This document shows positions 34,537-47,192 of a stretch of 64,000 nt of DNA, one piece after another. The stretch is from the NCBI RefSeq assembly GCF_013055795.1, contig NZ_JABETO010000003.1:21137-85136 (forward strand), in the 5' to 3' direction. The translations under genes and the position numbers were made by a program. Within the stretch, counting starts at the first letter, position 1; the number at the start of each line of letters is the position of its first letter. The notes beneath the pieces are model-generated. The model made no database searches, was not told the DNA's origin, and saw only the letters and a list, made by a program, of their open reading frames with translations. This stretch comes from Streptomyces sp. I05A-00742. Its GTDB lineage: Bacteria; Actinomycetota; Actinomycetes; Streptomycetales; Streptomycetaceae.

Positions 34537-35475
34537 ATGCTCGTCCCGCTCGCGCTGCTGGCCGTCGGCGCGCTGCTCGCGTCGTTGGCGCCCCGCGTCC
34601 TGGCCCGCGCCGACTGGCCCGACCGCGAGCCCGTGCTGGCCCTGTGGGTGTGGCAATGCGTCGTGGCCGCCGTGCTGTTGTGCTGCGTGCTCGCCATGGC
34701 GCTGAGCGCCGCCGCGGCCTGGGAGGCCGTGCGCGGCAACGTCTTCGCCCCCGCTCCGAGCGGCGTCGTCGAGGCCTACGCCCTCGGCGGTTACGGCTCC
34801 CTCGCCGCTCCCCTGGCCACCGTCCTCGCCTGCGGCGCCGTCTGGACCGCCGCCATGCTGACCCGGGAGATCCGCGGCGCCCGGGCCCGGCGGCGGCAGC
34901 GCCGCGCCGCCCTCCTCGTCCGCTCGCCGCGGCTGCCCGGCGAGGAGCCCGGCGGCGACCGGCTCGTCCTGCTGGAGTCCCAGCGTCCGGACGCCTGGCT
35001 GCTGCGCGGCGGCCCCTCCCCGCAGTTGGTGATCACCACCGGTGCGCTGCGGCGGCTCGACGACTCCCAGCTCGACGCTCTGCTGGCGCATGAGCAGGGG
35101 CATGTGCGGGCCCGGCACGACTGGTTGCTCCACTGCTCCTCCGCTCTCGCCAACGGCTTCCCCCAGGTGCCCGTCTTCGCCGCCTTCCGTGACCGGGTGC
35201 ATCACCTCGTCGAGCTCGCCGCCGACGATATGGCCTCCCGGCGCTTCGGGCGTCTCACCACCGCCCTCGCCCTCATCGAACTCAACGAGGACCGGGGGGT
35301 GTTCGACCCCTGCGTCCGCCGCATGTCCCAGCTTCCCGGCCGCGTCGACCGGCTTCTGGCGCCCTCCCCTCGGCTCACGCCCGCCCGGCGGTTGCGGCTG
35401 ACCGCTGCGGCGGCGCTCGTGCCGTTCGTGCCGGTGGTCGTGACCTTCGTGCCGGGGCTGCGGGCGCTGGGGTAG
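34537..35475 (+). CDS. M56 family membrane metallopeptidase (BlaR1/MecR1-like)
   Basis: A 312-residue membrane protein. Hydrophobic segments lie near 1-20, 35-60, 85-105 and at the C-terminus, and the zinc site HEQGH is in LLAHEQGHVRARHDW, with the third ligand probably in LAADDMASRR. M56 proteases cleave BlaI/MecI-type repressors on signal, but this one lacks the extracellular sensor domain, as do most Streptomyces copies. No BlaI-like regulator gene is adjacent, so its target lies elsewhere. ATG at 34537 follows GAGGGAAGG. Confidence 0.85.
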   Translation: MLVPLALLAVGALLASLAPRVLARADWPDREPVLALWVWQCVVAAVLLCCVLAMALSAAAAWEAVRGNVFAPAPSGVVEAYALGGYGSLAAPLATVLACGAVWTAAMLTREIRGARARRRQRRAALLVRSPRLPGEEPGGDRLVLLESQRPDAWLLRGGPSPQLVITTGALRRLDDSQLDALLAHEQGHVRARHDWLLHCSSALANGFPQVPVFAAFRDRVHHLVELAADDMASRRFGRLTTALALIELNEDRGVFDPCVRRMSQLPGRVDRLLAPSPRLTPARRLRLTAAAALVPFVPVVVTFVPGLRALG

Positions 35476-35566
35476 GCGCCTGCGGCGGGCTGTGTCCCGG
35501 TCCCGCCCTTTCACCGTTTCTGCGGGGAGTGCCCCGCGCCCCCTTGAAACCGCGCTCCGCGCGGTT

Positions 35567-35615
35567 GTCCTCAAACGCCGGACGGGCTGAATCAGCCCAT
35601 CCGGCGATTGAGGAC
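35567..35615. repeat. Dispersed Streptomyces palindrome, probable terminator
   Basis: A 24-bp inverted repeat with two mismatches (gtcctcaaacgccggacgggctga and its partner) around a very small loop. The core gtcctcaaacgccggacgg recurs in many Streptomyces intergenic regions and probably acts as a bidirectional terminator or REP-like element. It lies between two convergent genes. Confidence 0.8.
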
Positions 35616-35632
35616 GAGCGGCGAAGCCGCAC

Positions 35633-36337
35633 TCAACAAGCCGCCGTCAACTCCCCGATCCGCTCCGGAAAGTCAGGCTGAGGCAACGGCAGATCGACCT
35701 CGTCGACGAACCCGAGCGCATCGGGAACGTAAGCGATCACCGCGGTGGCCGCGGGAGAGAACCCCTCCCCCTCCCGCAAACCGTCCAGCATCTGGAGCGC
35801 CATGTTGAGATCGTTCCGGTCGATCTCCTCGGGAGTCTCGGGCATGAGGGACTCCAGCCCCGCCTGCCGCCGCCAGAGCTCCGCCTCGCGCCGCTCCCCG
35901 AGCGCCATGTGGTGCAGGTAGAGGCAGCAGGCCGCCCCGGTGTCGTCGGCGCCGGCGCCGAACTGCCACCAGAAGCGGGCGCTGTCCTCACGGTCGGCGA
36001 GCTGGAGGACGCAGCCGAGGACGAGGGCGCCCTCGGGTTCCAGCAGGCGGTCGGCGAGGAGGGTGCCGAGCTTGTGGAGGTCGTGGGCGACGACGGTCTT
36101 GCAGAGGCTGCGGAGTTGCCGGTAGAAGGCGCGGTGGGGAAGGTAGTTGCGCTGGGCGGCGCGCACGGCCGCGGTGCGCGCGGGCTCCATCTGGTCGTCG
36201 AAGAACAGGGCGCCGTGCCACATGCGCTCGGTGAGCCGGACGGCGAGCCGTGCCTCGGCCCGCTCGATCTCGGCGCTCGGGTAGGGGCACCGGTCGAGTC
36301 GGGCCTTGGCCAGCACGTGGTCGAGTGTTCCGGTCAC
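35633..36337 (-). CDS. Hypothetical partner protein of the ECF sigma factor
   Basis: A 234-residue soluble protein not assigned to a named family. It is helical with a conserved-looking block LVLGCVLQLADREDSARFWWQFGAGADDTGA, then CLYLHHMALGE. The GTG at 36337 overlaps the sigma gene's stop by four bases (GTGA), so translation is coupled. The tight coupling suggests it controls the sigma factor, but it has no zinc-binding anti-sigma motif (HxxxCxxC) and no membrane segment. It may instead be an effector of the same regulon. Confidence 0.7.
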   Translation of the reverse strand: MTGTLDHVLAKARLDRCPYPSAEIERAEARLAVRLTERMWHGALFFDDQMEPARTAAVRAAQRNYLPHRAFYRQLRSLCKTVVAHDLHKLGTLLADRLLEPEGALVLGCVLQLADREDSARFWWQFGAGADDTGAACCLYLHHMALGERREAELWRRQAGLESLMPETPEEIDRNDLNMALQMLDGLREGEGFSPAATAVIAYVPDALGFVDEVDLPLPQPDFPERIGELTAAC

Positions 36338-36885
36338 CGGTGCTCCTCTTCTCTCTCCAGTCCGAGCGCGTCGTGCAGGCGGTGGCGGGCGTGCCGGGCG
36401 GTGGAGCGCACCCCGCCCTCGGTGATGCCCATGATGTCGGCGGTCTCCCGGACGCTGTAGCCGAGGCAGTAGTGCAGGACGATGACGTCGTGCTGGCGCG
36501 CCGGCAGGGCGCAGATCGCCTTGTAGACGGACAGGCTCTGTTCGAGCTCGCCGATGGGGTCGACGGCGTGCCGCAGGGCGGTGGTCTCGAAGGCCGCGGT
36601 GTCGATGACGGTCGGGCGCCTGCCGCGCGCCCGGGCGCAGTCGATCGTCCGGTGTCTGACGACCGCCCAGGCGTAGGCGTTGGGGTTCTCGGTTCTGAGG
36701 ACCTCGCTCCAGGTGAAGTACAGGTCCTCGAACGCCTGGTCCACGGCCTCTTCCGCGTCGTGGCGGTTGCCGAGGTAGAGCTCGGCCCAGTGCACATAGG
36801 CGGCGCGGTAGAGCTGGTGGAACGCCCGGTAGTCGGCGGGCAGTCCGGTCACGGGAAACGTACTCGCTCGGGAGGGTGCCGTCAC
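36334..36885 (-). CDS. ECF-type RNA polymerase sigma factor
   Basis: A 183-residue ECF sigma factor. Region 2 is about 22-95 (FHQLYRAAYVHWAELYLGN; AEEAVDQAFEDLYFTW; NPNAYAWAVVRHRTIDCARAR), region 4 is about 120-175 (ICALPARQHDVIVLHYCLGY; VRETADIMGITEGGVRSTARHARHRL). The GTG at 36885 follows GGAGG and overlaps the stop of the upstream 54-codon gene by four bases. It overlaps the downstream gene in the same way, so three products are translated as one coupled unit. Confidence 0.9.
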   Translation of the reverse strand: MTAPSRASTFPVTGLPADYRAFHQLYRAAYVHWAELYLGNRHDAEEAVDQAFEDLYFTWSEVLRTENPNAYAWAVVRHRTIDCARARGRRPTVIDTAAFETTALRHAVDPIGELEQSLSVYKAICALPARQHDVIVLHYCLGYSVRETADIMGITEGGVRSTARHARHRLHDALGLEREEEHR

Positions 36886-37046
36886 CTTTCGCCTCCCCGC
36901 CGCCGGCGCGGGCCGCGGCGCAGTTCGCTGATGCCGATGCGGACACCGGCGGCCGCGGCGCGGCGCAGCAGGGCGAGGGCGTCGCTGCCGAAGACGCGTG
37001 CGAAGACCGCCGCGCTCAACAGGTCGGCCGTGTGATGTGGGTTCAC
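36882..37046 (-). CDS. 54-residue protein coupled to the ECF sigma gene
   Basis: A short gene from a GTG at 37046 (GGAGGG 11 bp upstream) to a TGA at 36882 that overlaps the sigma start. The product has a hydrophobic-alanine helix (HHTADLLSAAVFARVFGSDAL), then LLRRAAAAGVRIGISELRRG and a basic tail. It could be a small membrane-associated or DNA-binding regulator, or a translational feeder for the sigma gene. The extended frame upstream is arginine-rich without motifs, so only these 54 codons are called. Confidence 0.6.
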   Translation of the reverse strand: MNPHHTADLLSAAVFARVFGSDALALLRRAAAAGVRIGISELRRGPRRRRGGER

Positions 37047-37349
37047 GGACTGGTGGTCCCTCCGGTCGTTTCGATCATGAACCGGGCGCGGCGGCCGCTC
37101 CCGGATCCGCCGTGCCGCAGGGGAGGCGTCGCGGTGGCGCGCCCTCTTCCCCCTTCGCCGGTAATGGCGTTCCGCACGGGGGTTTTGTGCATCGGACCAA
37201 CGTAAAGTCTTACGGAAGGTTTCAGTCCGGTTACTGTCCGCCAGCCACGTAGGTGACATAAATCGAAAACATGCGGCATTGGATCCTCCGGATGCCCCTC
37301 CCGACCCGGGTGATCCTGAGTAGGGTGTGGCTTACTGCCGGTGAGCTTC

Positions 37350-37378
37350 CGATCACCCGACGGGGTTCGATCACCCGA
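37350..37378. promoter_or_regulatory. Direct repeat in the 404-bp divergent region upstream of the next gene
   Basis: Two exact copies of cgatcacccga begin at 37350 and 37368, 18 bp apart, about 75-100 bp before the start at 37451. The spacing suggests a dimer-type binding site. The rest of 37047-37450 is comparatively AT-rich near 37195-37330 and should hold promoters for both directions; no gene is supported there. Confidence 0.45.
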
Positions 37379-37450
37379 GGGGTCCGGTGGGCGTACGGCA
37401 CGGGCGAGTTGCGCGATTCCCGATTTGTTGCGACAGGGTGGCAGGTGAGC

Positions 37451-38410
37451 ATGGTCGCTGGCTCGTTCGAGGGTCGGTACGTATGGCATCCGGCCGCCGA
37501 CGACCACGAGTTGGCGCAGGCGTGCGTCGAGGTGCAGGCGGGCCGTTACCACAGCGCCCACGCGATCCTCCACGACGTGCGCGAGGACTTCGCCACCCGT
37601 GCACACCGGTCCCTGGTGCTCGCCTCAATGGCCGCCGACTCCGACCTCGCGGAGCGCTGGCTGGCCGAGGAACCCGGCCCGGACGCCGCCCTGTTATGGG
37701 CCAGGGTCGCGATGCTGCGCGCGCTGCGCATGGCCGACGCCCGGGACCGCAGGACCTCGTCCCTGATCCGGATAGCCGAGGCGGCCTGCGACCAGGCCGC
37801 CCAGATGGCACCCAAGGACCCCACCCCGTGGGTGGCCCGGCTGGCGCTCGCGAGGACGGGACGGGTCCGTGACCCGGCGCCCCCGGGGATGCTCACCGCC
37901 CCGTCCGGCCCCTGGTCGCTGTTCTCCCGGGCCCTGACGCTCGACCCCTGGAACCGGGAGGCGCACCACCGCTTCCTCTCCTTCTACTTCGCCCGGCACG
38001 GCGGTTCGGCGAGCGCCCGCTGGGACGTGGCCGAGTTCCTGGCCAACCGCGCCCCCGCCGGCTCCCCGCTGCGGCTGCTCCCGCTGGTGACCCTGGTGGA
38101 GGACTACGACCCCCGCGCCGACCCCTTCGCGGACCGCGCCTGGGGCCAGCGCCGCTGGCGGACCCTCGCCCTGGAGGTCTACGCGCGCTGGCTCCCCGAA
38201 GTGCCCGAGTACCGGTTCACGCCCGTCCTCGACCTCGCCTACCTGGCGCACGCGCTCTTCATGGCCGGCCGCCTCGACGAGGCCCGCACGGTCTTCACGG
38301 CCATGGGCCCCTACGCGTCCCGTATGCCGTGGAGCGCCTTCGGCAGCCCGGAGGAACAGCTCAGCAAGGCCCGTCGGCGGTGCGGACTGCCGGCGCCCGG
38401 TTCACCCTGA
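37451..38410 (+). CDS. Hypothetical TPR-like protein containing a TTA codon
   Basis: A 319-residue helical protein with repeat-like segments (YHSAHAILHDVREDFATRAHR; SLFSRALTLDPWNREAHHRFL; LAYLAHALFMAGRLDEARTVF) that resemble tetratricopeptide repeats. No signal peptide. Codon 82 is TTA, so translation may depend on the bldA tRNA and growth phase. The ATG at 37451 was chosen; a GTG two codons earlier is possible. Function unknown. Confidence 0.75.
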   Translation: MVAGSFEGRYVWHPAADDHELAQACVEVQAGRYHSAHAILHDVREDFATRAHRSLVLASMAADSDLAERWLAEEPGPDAALLWARVAMLRALRMADARDRRTSSLIRIAEAACDQAAQMAPKDPTPWVARLALARTGRVRDPAPPGMLTAPSGPWSLFSRALTLDPWNREAHHRFLSFYFARHGGSASARWDVAEFLANRAPAGSPLRLLPLVTLVEDYDPRADPFADRAWGQRRWRTLALEVYARWLPEVPEYRFTPVLDLAYLAHALFMAGRLDEARTVFTAMGPYASRMPWSAFGSPEEQLSKARRRCGLPAPGSP

Positions 38411-38485
38411 CCGGCTCCCGCACCGCGTACGCCGGGAGGCCGCTCCCGGCACGTCCCTGTCCCCACTCGCAGAAAGCCGCTGTCC

Positions 38486-40024
38486 GTGTCGGAGTCCTTC
38501 TCCCCCGCTCATGCCAGTGCCCACCGGCAGGCCGCCCACGTCGCCATGGACGACGACGCGACGCTGCACGCGATGGGCTACCCCCGTAAACTCACCCGCC
38601 GGTTCCGGGCGTTCGACAACTTCGCCATCTCGTTCACCATCATCAACATCATCTCCGGGATCTTCTCCTCCTTCGGCTTCGGCATGGGCGCCGGCGGCCC
38701 CCGGATCCTGGTCTTCGGCTGGATCGGCGTCTCGGTCATGGTGCTGTTCGTCGGCGCCTCCATGGCCGAGATCGCCTCCGCCTACCCGACCAGCGGCGCG
38801 CTGTACTTCTCCGCGGGCAAGCTCGCCAAGCGGCACAAGGGCGCCTGGTCCTGGTACACGGGCTGGCTCAACTTCATCGGCCAGGTGGGCGGCACCGCCG
38901 CCACCGACTTCGCCGCCGCCACCTTCATCCAGTCGTTCATCTCCCTGCAATGGCCCTCGTACGAGCCGACGGCGCAGCAGACCGTCGGTATCACCGCGGT
39001 CATCCTGCTGATCCAGGCCCTCGCCAACACCTACACCGTGCGGCTGGTCGCCATCCTCAACCGGATATCGGTGTGGTGGCTGCTCGTCGGCCTGGTGGTC
39101 ATCGTCACCTGTCTGATCGCTGTGCCCTCCGAGCACCAGTCGGCGTCGTTCGCGACCCACTTCGTCAACGAGACCGGCTTCTCCAACGCCGTGTACGCCG
39201 GCATGCTCGGCCTGCTCGTCACCAGCTGGACGTTCACCGGCTTCGACGGCAGCTTCCATATGTCCGAGGAGACCGTGCGGGCCACGGTGAACGCGCCGCG
39301 CGGCATCGTCCGGGCCATCGGCTACTCCGCCCTCACCGGCCTCGTCCTCATGCTCGCGCTGATCTACGCCGTCCGCGACTACGCGGCCGAGGCGTCCGCG
39401 GCGGCCCCGCCGGTACAGATCCTCATCGACGCGCTCGGCCTGACGACGGCCAAGCTGCTCCTGCTGATCGTCATCGGCGCCATGCTCTTCTGCGGCCTGG
39501 CCAACATGACGAGCAACACCCGGCAGATCTTCGCCTTCTCGCGCGACGGCGCGATGCCCGGCTCCCGGCTGTGGCACTCCGTCTCGGACCGCACCCGCAC
39601 ACCGGTCAAGGCCGTGTGGCTGGCCGCGGCCTGCGCCCTGGTCCTCGTCATCCCCGGCTGGTGGTCGCACGTGGCCTTCACCGCCGTCGTCAGCATCAAC
39701 GTCGTCGGTCTCTTCCTCGCCTACGGCGTGCCCATCTTCCTGCGGTTGCGCCTGAAGGAGTTCCGGCCCGGCCCCTGGAACCTCGGGCGGTTCGGCCGGC
39801 CGGTGGCCTTCGTCGCCGTGACCTGGATCGTGATCAGCAACCTGCTCTTCATGCTGCCGCAGGCCTCCCCGATCACCGCCAAGTCCTTCAACTACGCGCC
39901 GATCGCCCTGGGCGTCGTCCTGCTGATCGCCACCGTGTGGTGGTTCGCCTCCGCCCGCCGCCGCTTCAAGGGCCCGGTCAGCTATGGCAGTCCGGACGAG
40001 GTGGCCGCCATGGACCTCATCTGA
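38486..40024 (+). CDS. APC superfamily amino-acid/amine permease (copy 2)
   Basis: A 512-residue permease, clearly paralogous to the one at 26515: MGYPRKLTRRFRAFDNFAIS, ISGIFSSFGFGMGAGGP, AEIASAYPTSGALYF, FTGFDGSFHMSEET. About 12 hydrophobic segments. Probable substrates are amino acids, GABA or polyamines. The GTG at 38486 is the first start giving the full N-terminus; the ribosome site AGAAAG is weak. A GNAT gene begins 62 bp downstream. Confidence 0.92.
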   Translation: MSESFSPAHASAHRQAAHVAMDDDATLHAMGYPRKLTRRFRAFDNFAISFTIINIISGIFSSFGFGMGAGGPRILVFGWIGVSVMVLFVGASMAEIASAYPTSGALYFSAGKLAKRHKGAWSWYTGWLNFIGQVGGTAATDFAAATFIQSFISLQWPSYEPTAQQTVGITAVILLIQALANTYTVRLVAILNRISVWWLLVGLVVIVTCLIAVPSEHQSASFATHFVNETGFSNAVYAGMLGLLVTSWTFTGFDGSFHMSEETVRATVNAPRGIVRAIGYSALTGLVLMLALIYAVRDYAAEASAAAPPVQILIDALGLTTAKLLLLIVIGAMLFCGLANMTSNTRQIFAFSRDGAMPGSRLWHSVSDRTRTPVKAVWLAAACALVLVIPGWWSHVAFTAVVSINVVGLFLAYGVPIFLRLRLKEFRPGPWNLGRFGRPVAFVAVTWIVISNLLFMLPQASPITAKSFNYAPIALGVVLLIATVWWFASARRRFKGPVSYGSPDEVAAMDLI

Positions 40025-40086
40025 CCGCACCGCACGCACCACCCGCGACACTCACCATCACAGTCAACGGAAGGAACCACAGCACC

Positions 40087-40947
40087 ATGAGCACCATTGA
40101 CGCCGCCGGACTCACCGTCACCACCGCGTCGCCGGACGACTGGCGGCAGGTCATGGCATGGGCCGCCGAGGAGGGCTGGAACCCCGGCCGCGGCGACGCG
40201 GACCGCTTCCTCCCCACCGACCCGGACGGCTTCTTCGTCGGCCGGGCCGGGGACCGCGTCGTCACCGCCATATCGGTCGTCAACTACGCGCCCGACTACG
40301 CCTTCCTGGGCTTCTACCTGGTGGCACCCGGTCTCCGCGGCCGCGGTCTGGGCCTCGCCACCTGGCGCGCGGCCTTCCCCCACGCGGGCACCCGCACGGT
40401 CGGCCTCGACGCGGTCCCCGCCCAGGAGGAGACGTACAAGCGCTCCGGCTTCGTCCCCGCCCACCGCAACCTGCGCTGGTCGGGCCGGCCGGTCCGGACC
40501 GGCACCCCGGCCCCCGGCGTCCTGCCCGTCACCCCTGACCACCTCGACGCGATCGCGGCCTACGACCGGCAGTGCTTCCCCGCCGAACGCCGCGCCTTCC
40601 TCGCCGGCTGGCTCACCGGCCCGGACCGCACCGCCCGGGTGCTCCTGCGCGACGGGCGCGTCGCCGGCTACGGCCTCATCCGCCCCGCGCACGACGGACA
40701 CCGCGTCGGCCCGCTGTTCGCGGACACGGCCGAGGACGCCGAGGCCCTGTTCGACGCCCTCGTCGCGCACCTGGGCCCCGACGAGGAGGTCCACCTGGAC
40801 GCTCCCGAACCGCACACGGCCGCCGCCGCCCTCGCCGAGGCCCGCGGTCTGAAACCCGGCTTCGACACCATCCGGATGTACGCGGGGGTGGCCCCGGCGA
40901 CGCCGCTGGAGCGGACGTACGCGGGGACGAGCCTGGAGCTCGGCTGA
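40087..40947 (+). CDS. Double-GNAT acetyltransferase paired with permease copy 2
   Basis: A 286-residue protein with two GNAT-like halves: YAFLGFYLVAPGLRGRGLG (clear acetyl-CoA loop) near residue 85, and a degenerate second unit (DHLDAIAAYDRQCFPAERRAF; GRVAGYGLIRPAHDGHRVGPLF) from about 145. The second half resembles the C-terminal region of proteins related to YitH/HolE2-like acetyltransferases. ATG at 40087 follows GGAAGG. The permease-GNAT order matches that of copy 1, although the two GNATs differ in architecture. Confidence 0.85.
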   Translation: MSTIDAAGLTVTTASPDDWRQVMAWAAEEGWNPGRGDADRFLPTDPDGFFVGRAGDRVVTAISVVNYAPDYAFLGFYLVAPGLRGRGLGLATWRAAFPHAGTRTVGLDAVPAQEETYKRSGFVPAHRNLRWSGRPVRTGTPAPGVLPVTPDHLDAIAAYDRQCFPAERRAFLAGWLTGPDRTARVLLRDGRVAGYGLIRPAHDGHRVGPLFADTAEDAEALFDALVAHLGPDEEVHLDAPEPHTAAAALAEARGLKPGFDTIRMYAGVAPATPLERTYAGTSLELG

Positions 40948-40974
40948 CGGTCGCCCGATGGCGGGGGCCGGTCG

Positions 40975-41007
40975 CCCGGTGGCGGGGGCCGGTCCCCCGC
41001 CACCGGG
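40975..41007. terminator. Terminator hairpin between convergent genes
   Basis: A perfect 14-bp inverted repeat cccggtggcggggg / cccccgccaccggg with a five-base loop. Just upstream, a 21-bp direct repeat (units at 40949 and 40970) overlaps the hairpin's left arm. Confidence 0.85.
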
Positions 41008-41088
41008 CCCGTCACAGCGTCCGCCGGGTGGACCTCCCGGTCCGGCGCTCACCGGGGCGCCCCAGGACGGCTCTTCCGCGAGGCCCGG

Positions 41089-41961
41089 TCACCGTGCGCC
41101 CGCGCCAGTGGCGGCCAGGCTGGATTCCAGGAGGAGGTCGGCGACCCGGGACGGGGCGTCCCAGGTCGCCAAGTGACCGGCGCCGGCGATGACTTCGTGA
41201 CGGGCGTGGGGGAAAGCACGACGGGCGCGAGCGGCCATCCGCACGGGAAGGAAGACGTCCTTCTGCGCCCAGGCGATGGTGACGGGAACGTCCGCGAGCC
41301 CCTCGACGATCTCCACGTTGGGATGGGCGGCGGCCTCCGGAGTACAGGCCAGTCCCCCGCCCGGCAGTTCACGGTTGGCCCGGCGCAGCATGTCGCCGAC
41401 GCTGGTGCTCAGGGCGAGCGAGCGGACCGTGTCGACGGCCGCCTCCGGGGGGACGGCGGCGGGCTTCCCGTAACTGGAGCCGAGCAGGAGCTGACGGCCC
41501 GCGGCGCTGCGGGCGAGCCGGGGCGCCAGCGGCAGGGCCAGCCGGGCGGAGAGGCGCAGGGCCGAGACGAGCGCACGGAGCCGTCGCGCCTCGCCCGCGG
41601 TGTAGAAGCCCGTCGGGGAGAAGGCCACGACCGAGCGGGCGAGGCCCCGGGCGCCGAGCAGGAGCGCGACGTGACCACCGAGCGAGGCGCCCCCGACGTG
41701 AGGGCGCTCCAGGCCTATTTCCTCGGCGAAGGCGGCCAGGTGCTCGGCCACCGAGGCGTTGGTCAGCGGCCCGTCGCCGGTACGCCGTGGGCTCGCCCCG
41801 CAGCCCGGCAGATCGACCGCGACGACGTCGCGCTCATGGGCGAGGAAATCAAGGACCGGATTCCAGACGGAATGGGATCCGCCGGTCCCATGAATGAGGA
41901 GGAGCGGTTCTCCACTACCGGTGCGACGGTACGCGACACCACAGGCTGTCTTCATTCCCAT
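41089..41961 (-). CDS. Alpha/beta hydrolase
   Basis: A protein of about 290 residues with a full alpha/beta-hydrolase pattern: LLLIHGTGGSHSVW (oxyanion HGxG), VVAVDLPGCGASPR, GGASLGGHVALLL (nucleophile GASLGG), the aspartate near VTIAWAQKDVFLP, and the histidine in IAGAGHLATWD. Probably an esterase or C-C hydrolase. The start is uncertain between 41961 and 41955; no good ribosome site is present. It is divergent from the biosynthetic cluster and may or may not belong to it. Confidence 0.82.
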   Translation of the reverse strand: MGMKTACGVAYRRTGSGEPLLLIHGTGGSHSVWNPVLDFLAHERDVVAVDLPGCGASPRRTGDGPLTNASVAEHLAAFAEEIGLERPHVGGASLGGHVALLLGARGLARSVVAFSPTGFYTAGEARRLRALVSALRLSARLALPLAPRLARSAAGRQLLLGSSYGKPAAVPPEAAVDTVRSLALSTSVGDMLRRANRELPGGGLACTPEAAAHPNVEIVEGLADVPVTIAWAQKDVFLPVRMAARARRAFPHARHEVIAGAGHLATWDAPSRVADLLLESSLAATGAGAR

Positions 41962-42416
41962 GGTTGCGCAATCTAGCACTCCGCCCAAAATACTTCAGCA
42001 ATTCGAGCACATTTTCCATGGATTATCCATAGGCGGACCGGGCGGCTCGAAGAGCCCCATTCCAAATGTCCCTTATGTTCCGGATTCATATGATTCATCC
42101 ACCCACTGTACAGGCCATCATGAGCCACCAAACAGGGGAGATCTTGATCATTTCCCTCTCGCGCAGAAAGACCAGGTGAGCGCCCTGATCAATTATCAGA
42201 TCACTTTCCCCTCACGCCGCAAACACCATTCCCCCGCATTCGGAACCCAACACTCCCCAGCTGATCGCGATCATGCATTTTCCAGATAACCGCAGGTCAA
42301 AAGCGTCGCCAGAAATACTCTTGACACATATCAGCAACGATTGAAAGCATGTGCCACCCGCAGTCATGACCCACCCCTGCACCGGCAGGGAAACGACGAC
42401 GGGACAACGGGGATCC
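41962..42416. promoter_or_regulatory. AT-rich regulatory region in front of the NRPS operon
   Basis: This gap is strikingly AT-rich for the window, especially 41985-42350. It contains several GATC-centred partial palindromes (tgatcaattatcagatca region near 42187; gatcgcgatc near 42262). A TTGACA at 42321-42326 with a weak aAGCAT near 42345 could be the NRPS promoter. No coding sequence is supported. Low GC upstream of a large operon is a common sign of regulatory or acquired DNA. Confidence 0.5.

Positions 42417-47188
<4,772 letters not shown>

Positions 47189-47192
<4 letters not shown>

Noticed and set aside
36882..37259. Longer version of the 54-residue gene
   Set aside because: The added N-terminus is Arg/His-rich without motifs and the GTG at 37046 has a proper ribosome site.
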